Positions 42,101-45,384 of a DNA stretch of 45,384 bases are shown in pieces. The notes under the pieces are model-generated. The model was not told where the DNA came from and did no database searches. It saw only the letters and a program-made list of their open reading frames with translations. The position numbers were made by a program, and so were the translations under genes. The stretch is from an uncultured Eubacteriales bacterium (GTDB lineage: Bacteria; Bacillota; Clostridia; Christensenellales; Aristaeellaceae). The DNA is taken from the NCBI GenBank assembly GCA_902778995.1, contig CACYZW010000078.1, forward strand, positions 1-45,384, written 5' to 3'. How positions within the stretch are numbered: position 1 is the stretch's first letter; each line of letters opens with the position of its first letter.

Positions 42101-42458
42101 CCAACTGAGCCCTTAAGAACGCAGCGGCGTTAGAGTTATCCCTACAGAGAAAATCTTTAGCGGATTGAGATACTCTGATAAACCAACGGTCACCATCTTT
42201 TTCCAGACGGTAAATACCCAAAAAGCTACCATAAGCTCCAAATTCATCTCTGAAATTAGAAGCGTCTCTGTCCGAATTTGCAGAGCGAGTACTGAGTTCC
42301 GAGAATTTATTTACGACTGTGTCTCGCTTATACTCCTGCCCATCTATGCTGTAAAAAGTTCTTGCAATATGAATCAAGTATTCATACCAATTATCTCTCG
42401 AACTTTCTACCTTATTGGTGAAGAACTTCTTTATAATCGGTTCATTGGGTAAGCTCAT
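39153..42458 (-). CDS. McrB/LlaJI R1-like AAA+ NTPase, restriction motor subunit
   Basis: 1101 residues from the second in-frame ATG (42458), 7 nt after GGAG; the ATG at 42464 is too close to it. The C-terminal third is an McrB-type AAA+ motor: Walker A [13 protein letters not shown] (about 777), Walker B [24 protein letters not shown] (about 866), and the sensor-type [24 protein letters not shown] (about 932), where MNSAD replaces MNTAD. The 700-residue N-terminal part is unusually long and probably carries DNA recognition. It includes a segment ([27 protein letters not shown], about 590) reminiscent of modified-base readers, but this is tentative. The whole is AT-rich. Confidence 0.87.
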   Translation of the reverse strand: [1101 protein letters not shown]

Positions 42459-42471
42459 TGTCATTCTCCGT

Positions 42472-43575
42472 TCACTTCTTCAGATAGTCCAGTCCTAACC
42501 GCTCAATCAGTTCACTATAATTTGGTGCATCCTCTTCATGAAAACCGTACCGCAAAAGATTTGATGCGATTATTCCTGCAAACACAGGTGGCACGGCATT
42601 TCCCACTTGCCTTATAGGATGTCTACTGGTTCCTTCAAACGCCCAATAATCAGGAAACGTCTGAATTCGGGCAGATTCTCTGGGTGTTACTTCCCTGGGA
42701 ACAGTGGGGTGAATATGCCCTTTACCTCCGCCTTTGTCAGAACCAACAACGATTGTAAAACTTGGCTTATTCGGATCAAGCTTGTTTATTCTCGTTTTTG
42801 AGTCCCGCTCTCCGAAGGCCATATTACGATATCGCTCTATAACCGCTTCACCATGCTTTCTTCCAATATGATTAGGAATCAGGTCCGTCGTTTCCAATGG
42901 CAGACCGCGAAACGCATCTGCAACAGTGGTCGGGGGGAGGAGGCCTGCTTTCGGTTCTGCCGGATCAGAATAGTGCGTTACAAGAGGCAACGGAATAGAC
43001 TCTCCAATGTCTTTCCTTATGCCATAGATAATAACGCGGAAACGATATTGCGGTATTCCATATTCTGCGGTATTAAACAACCCGTATGAAATATTGTAAA
43101 TCTGGTTTCCTTCCTCGTCTTTAGACAGACCGTCTATTATTGCCTCAATCAGACTTCCATCGTTCATAGAAAGGAGACCTTTTACATTCTCGAAGATAAA
43201 ACTCTTAGGCTGGATTTCTCTGACAACGCGAATATAGTCGTAAACGAGGGTTCCCCTTGTATCCTCAAGGCCAAGTCTCTTGCCAAATACTGAGAAGGCC
43301 TGACACGGTGGCCCACCATATACAAGATCCACCTCATTTTTCTGAAGCCCCGCATCTTTCAGGATGCTCTCGGTAGAGTACTGCTTTATATCTCCCTGAA
43401 CTATCTTTGCATCTTTCAGCAGTCCCTTTGGATTGGATTTCTGGTTCTTTTCCAATGTTTTACAACTAACCGTGTCAATATCAGTGCACAGTTTCGTTGT
43501 GAACCCAGCAGCCTCGATGCCAAGGTCTAATCCTCCTGCGCCAGAAAAAAGTGAGATTGCATAATGGTTATTCAT
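42472..43575 (-). CDS. dcm: DNA (cytosine-5-)-methyltransferase
   Basis: 367 residues. Motif I is ISLFSGAGGLDLGIEAAG, motif IV YGGPPCQAFSVFGKR with catalytic Cys near residue 90, motif VI FIFENVKGLLS (about 128), motif VIII QYRFRVIIYG, and motifs IX-X RESARIQTFP...QVGNAVPP. The target-recognition region (about 190-290) is short. It protects host DNA from the LlaJI-like nuclease encoded just downstream (13 nt before the mcrB-like start). LlaJI itself uses two methyltransferases for an asymmetric site; here there is one, so the site may be symmetric. Confidence 0.95.
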   Translation of the reverse strand: MNNHYAISLFSGAGGLDLGIEAAGFTTKLCTDIDTVSCKTLEKNQKSNPKGLLKDAKIVQGDIKQYSTESILKDAGLQKNEVDLVYGGPPCQAFSVFGKRLGLEDTRGTLVYDYIRVVREIQPKSFIFENVKGLLSMNDGSLIEAIIDGLSKDEEGNQIYNISYGLFNTAEYGIPQYRFRVIIYGIRKDIGESIPLPLVTHYSDPAEPKAGLLPPTTVADAFRGLPLETTDLIPNHIGRKHGEAVIERYRNMAFGERDSKTRINKLDPNKPSFTIVVGSDKGGGKGHIHPTVPREVTPRESARIQTFPDYWAFEGTSRHPIRQVGNAVPPVFAGIIASNLLRYGFHEEDAPNYSELIERLGLDYLKK

Positions 43576-43608
43576 CTTGCCTACCGCCTCTTCTATTTAA
43601 TGGATGTG

Positions 43609-43815
43609 TCAATTCTGTTGAATGTGCGCTGATTTTCCGCTGTTCACCCATTCATCCAGTTCAGATCTTTTGAATTTCCACAGTTTACCTATTTGATGGG
43701 CCGGGAGATCCTCTTTGTTTTTCAACCACTTTCGTAGAGTAACTGCTTTGATACCAAGGTATTCAGCGGCTTCATCTAAGCCGATGTAATTATCTTCGAT
43801 ACGTTCCATCATCAT
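43609..43815 (-). CDS. Excisionase-type helix-turn-helix protein heading the R-M operon
   Basis: 68 residues; three ATGs in a row begin at 43815 after GGGGTGATA. The sequence NYIGLDEAAEYLGIKAVTLRKWLKNKE...QIGKLWKFKRSELDEWV is a MerR/excisionase HTH-17 domain with the typical wing. It starts 33 nt before dcm and is probably the operon's transcription controller, a timing role like C proteins. A recombination directionality factor for the element is the alternative, but position in the defence operon favours regulation. Confidence 0.85.
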   Translation of the reverse strand: MMMERIEDNYIGLDEAAEYLGIKAVTLRKWLKNKEDLPAHQIGKLWKFKRSELDEWVNSGKSAHIQQN

Positions 43816-43859
43816 TTATCACCCCGCAAGAAATGAGAATACGCCTGCTCAACATCATT

Positions 43860-43888
43860 ATCATACTACAAGCGTCTTGGGAAAGCAA
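43860..43888 (-). promoter_or_regulatory. Promoter of the restriction-modification operon
   Basis: Leftward TTGCTT (43888-43883) and TATGAT (43865-43860), spacer 17 nt, about 45 nt before the HTH gene. An AT-rich stretch lies upstream (43891-43925). Confidence 0.65.
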
Positions 43889-43967
43889 CGCTTTTAATTA
43901 TATTTAATGATATTTCGTTATACCAGGGTATTCTTTTCTGTGAAGGCATATCATCCATCCACAACAC

Positions 43968-44648
43968 TCACTCTTTTTTATAAAACTGGCACTCGTACCC
44001 ATCTGCCCGGAGCAGCAAGCCCGGAATCCACGGCGGCGTCCTGCCCATCTGATCGCAGACCGCCTGCAGGGATACTCCGGGGCTGCACTCGATGATAAGC
44101 TCGTCATGGACGCTGCCCACGATGAAGCAGTGCCGGAGGGTCTTCATGGCGTAAGCCAGGATGTCCCTGGACACCGCCTGCACGAGGTTCTCCGTGATCT
44201 TCGGCCCGTAGGTTTCCAGCCGAGTCCACTTCCCCAGGTTGATGCCTTCGTAGGTCACGCTCTCGGAGCCAAAGCGGTTCACGCCAATCTTGGGCTTGAC
44301 GTAGGCAAGCCGTCTGCCAGAGGGCAGGTCGATGAACAGCATCCCGCTCTGGTAGTAGAAACGGAAGCCGTGGGACTCGACCGAGGTCTTGTACATGACC
44401 GCTTTCTTCACGGCGGCATCGACGTCCCACCAGAAACGGGTCACATGGGGGTTCGCTTCCCGCCAGGATGTGACCAGCGGCTGAAGCTCCTCCTCGCTCA
44501 AGCCCATCTCGATAGCGCCCATCGCCTTCAGTGCGCCGACTGAGCCGCCGTAGCCGAGGGCAAGTTCGGCGATTTTGCCCTTCTGCCGGAGGTGGCTGTT
44601 CACGCCGTGTTTCTCGACCGGAACGCCAAACATTCTGGACGCGCTGCT
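43968..44648 (-). pseudogene. Family-A DNA polymerase, C-terminal fragment
   Basis: About 225 residues are recognisable, from RMFGVPVEKHGVNSHLRQKG to the stop at 43968. Motif B is KIAELALGYGGSVGALKAMG and motif C is GSVHDELIIE (the metal Asp of the palm). It matches phage or ICE-type DNA polymerase I rather than host PolA, which would be followed by other contexts. The N-terminal 400 or so residues are missing: upstream of about 44648 the frame changes into unrelated sequence that is the 3' end of a rightward gene. The fragment alone cannot be an active polymerase, although fingers and palm remain. Confidence 0.85.
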
Positions 44649-44651
44649 GCA

Positions 44652-44720
44652 ATGACTGTCTACGAGAAAGGCAAGGCTACCTTCACCTTCGTGGGCGGCA
44701 TCGAAGTAACGGTATGCTGA
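44652..44720 (+). pseudogene. 3' end of an unrecognised rightward gene
   Basis: The frame reads MTVYEKGKATFTFVGGIEVT followed by VC and a stop at 44718-44720. It looks like the C-terminus of a larger protein, cut at the polymerase junction (about 44648). A terminator follows 17 nt later. It has no ribosome site of its own. Confidence 0.4.
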
Positions 44721-44736
44721 CAGCCGCAAAAAACAC

Positions 44737-44773
44737 GGCGCCCGGCGGGGAATCCCTCTGGGCGCCCTTTTTT
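44737..44773 (+). terminator. Rightward terminator
   Basis: GGCGCCCGG (44737-44745) pairs with CTGGGCGCC (44758-44766, one G-U), followed by CTTTTTTG. It ends the gene fragment before it. Confidence 0.85.
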
Positions 44774-44789
44774 GTTCACAGCTACAGTC

Positions 44790-44818
44790 TTGAAAACACA
44801 AGGGTTTGCGGGTATAAT
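44790..44818 (+). promoter_or_regulatory. Promoter of the gene at the right edge
   Basis: TTGAAA (44790-44795) and TATAAT (44813-44818) with a 17-nt spacer. Confidence 0.82.
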
Positions 44819-44860
44819 GAACATGGAAAATTGTCGGTACCTGAAAATAGGAGTCGAACC

Positions 44861-44941
44861 ATGCCAAACCCGATCTACGACAAACAGAGACAAAGGAAGA
44901 ATGTAAATGCTGTTATTTTCCACAGTTTTAGATATCAATGA
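44861..44941 (+). CDS. Possible 26-residue leader peptide overlapping the next gene
   Basis: ATG 44861 follows AGGAG at 9 nt and reads MPNPIYDKQRQRKNVNAVIF, ending SFRYQ with a stop at 44941, 35 nt inside the following gene in another frame. It may couple or tune translation of that gene. It could also be meaningless; size gives little evidence. Confidence 0.4.
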   Translation: MPNPIYDKQRQRKNVNAVIFHSFRYQ

Positions 44942-45384
44942 TTCTCTCACAAAGGACGCCTTCATCAAGCTGGTCATAGACTGGAACCAAGGCAGCCCTC
45001 ATAAAGAGAATGTCATCCACGGGATTGACTGGCATGGCGAGCGTAACGTCCGCTACGGGGACGACAAAATGTGGCTCGACATCCAGGAGTACCGGAACGG
45101 CAACACCATCGCAGTCCGCTATCAAAAGGTGGAGGATGATGGCGTCATCTGGGATACGGACTATGTGATGAACTTCACCGATATGAAAATGTCCGTCCGA
45201 CTTGACCGCAGCTTCTTTGCAGACGCGCTGACGGTCAATCCAAAATTTTCTACTCCCCATTTCATCTCACTCCTGTCCGACGGCTGCTACCTGAAAGGCG
45301 ACGGAGTCCTTCCGACCACCAGACTTCCCATCTTCATCGATGAATCGAATCTGGACATCCTCTGCGGCGTCATCAATGACACGC
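44907..45384 (+). CDS. Unrecognised conserved-looking protein (cut by window end)
   Basis: 159 residues are visible from ATG 44907, 7 nt after AAAGGAAG. The start MLLFSTVLDINDSLTKDAFI is followed by WNQGSPHKENVIHGIDWHGE, YGDDKMWLDIQEYRNGNTIA, WDTDYVMNFTDMKMSVRLDR and STPHFISLLSDGCYL. It is soluble, acidic and without signal or motif that I can name. The shape recalls N-terminal domains of large multi-domain element proteins in gut Clostridia, and the position next to a defence operon makes a defence role possible, but this is not supported by a motif. It is truncated at the right edge with no stop. Confidence 0.7.
   Translation, partial: MLLFSTVLDINDSLTKDAFIKLVIDWNQGSPHKENVIHGIDWHGERNVRYGDDKMWLDIQEYRNGNTIAVRYQKVEDDGVIWDTDYVMNFTDMKMSVRLDRSFFADALTVNPKFSTPHFISLLSDGCYLKGDGVLPTTRLPIFIDESNLDILCGVINDT

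Noticed and set aside
43609-43815. HTH protein as the element's excisionase
   Set aside because: It heads the AT-rich defence operon with tight spacing to dcm and no integrase nearby, so an operon regulator is the better reading.
44851-44861. GGAGTCGAACC, resembling a tRNA T-loop on the leftward strand
   Set aside because: The flanking bases do not form a T-stem and no acceptor, D or anticodon arms are present.

Overview
The window reads as a chromosome segment of a high-GC, gut-type Clostridia-like Bacillota. Most of the left 33 kb is visibly GC-rich. The housekeeping order rimM-trmD-rplS-ylqF(rbgA)-rnhB-yraN is the Firmicutes arrangement, Shine-Dalgarno sites are strong (AAGGAGG type), and promoters are close to sigma-70/SigA consensus, mostly with 17-bp spacers. 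The genus cannot be named from sequence alone. Several small frame-breaking lesions (rplS, a CobW gene) could be genuine mutations or errors of a draft or metagenome assembly.

Layout, host part (1-33.15 kb). A methylenetetrahydrofolate reductase tail faces a large secreted protein that combines leucine-rich repeats, four Big2-type Ig domains and a caspase-like domain. Next come threonine aldolase, a HAD phosphatase coupled to an AlaX tRNA-editing protein, and two CobW-type GTPases: one with a long His-rich metal-binding tract and a frameshift, the other fused to a DUF1980-like domain. A surface-protein cluster follows (9.4-12.9 kb), with two paralogous LRR proteins, one unknown exported protein and at least three debris fragments of related genes. 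Then dapF, an SH3-NlpC/P60 wall hydrolase, the rimM-trmD-rplS-ylqF-rnhB-yraN cluster (trmD carries an unusual C-terminal domain), a polar amino-acid ABC transporter operon ending in a C39-like cysteine-protease protein, a TIM-barrel epimerase-like protein, trkA-trkH potassium uptake, a giant two-module GT-C/protein mannosyltransferase, and comM.

Layout, mobile part (33.15-45.4 kb). comM stops abruptly after its Walker B and sensor region and runs into foreign DNA, which marks the left end of an integrated element. The element holds a SymE-like protein, an unrecognised cysteine-containing protein, a divergent XRE switch with shared operator repeats (a short XRE gene leftward; XRE plus ImmA metalloprotease rightward), an orphan NrdR-controlled promoter driving only an ATP-cone fragment of nrdD, and an AT-rich restriction-modification operon. 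That operon is read leftward: helix-turn-helix protein, cytosine-5 methyltransferase, LlaJI/McrB-like AAA NTPase, McrC/LlaJI-like nuclease, Vsr endonuclease. It is followed by a broken family-A DNA polymerase and the start of an unrecognised protein that runs off the window. No integrase or right attachment site is visible, so the element continues beyond the window.

How the parts fit. The left half is core metabolism, translation and surface display. The right half is a decayed integrative element or prophage relic whose best preserved cargo is an intact type II/IV-like defence operon. Transcription units in the host part are mostly separated by strong hairpins, two of which share palindromic ends.
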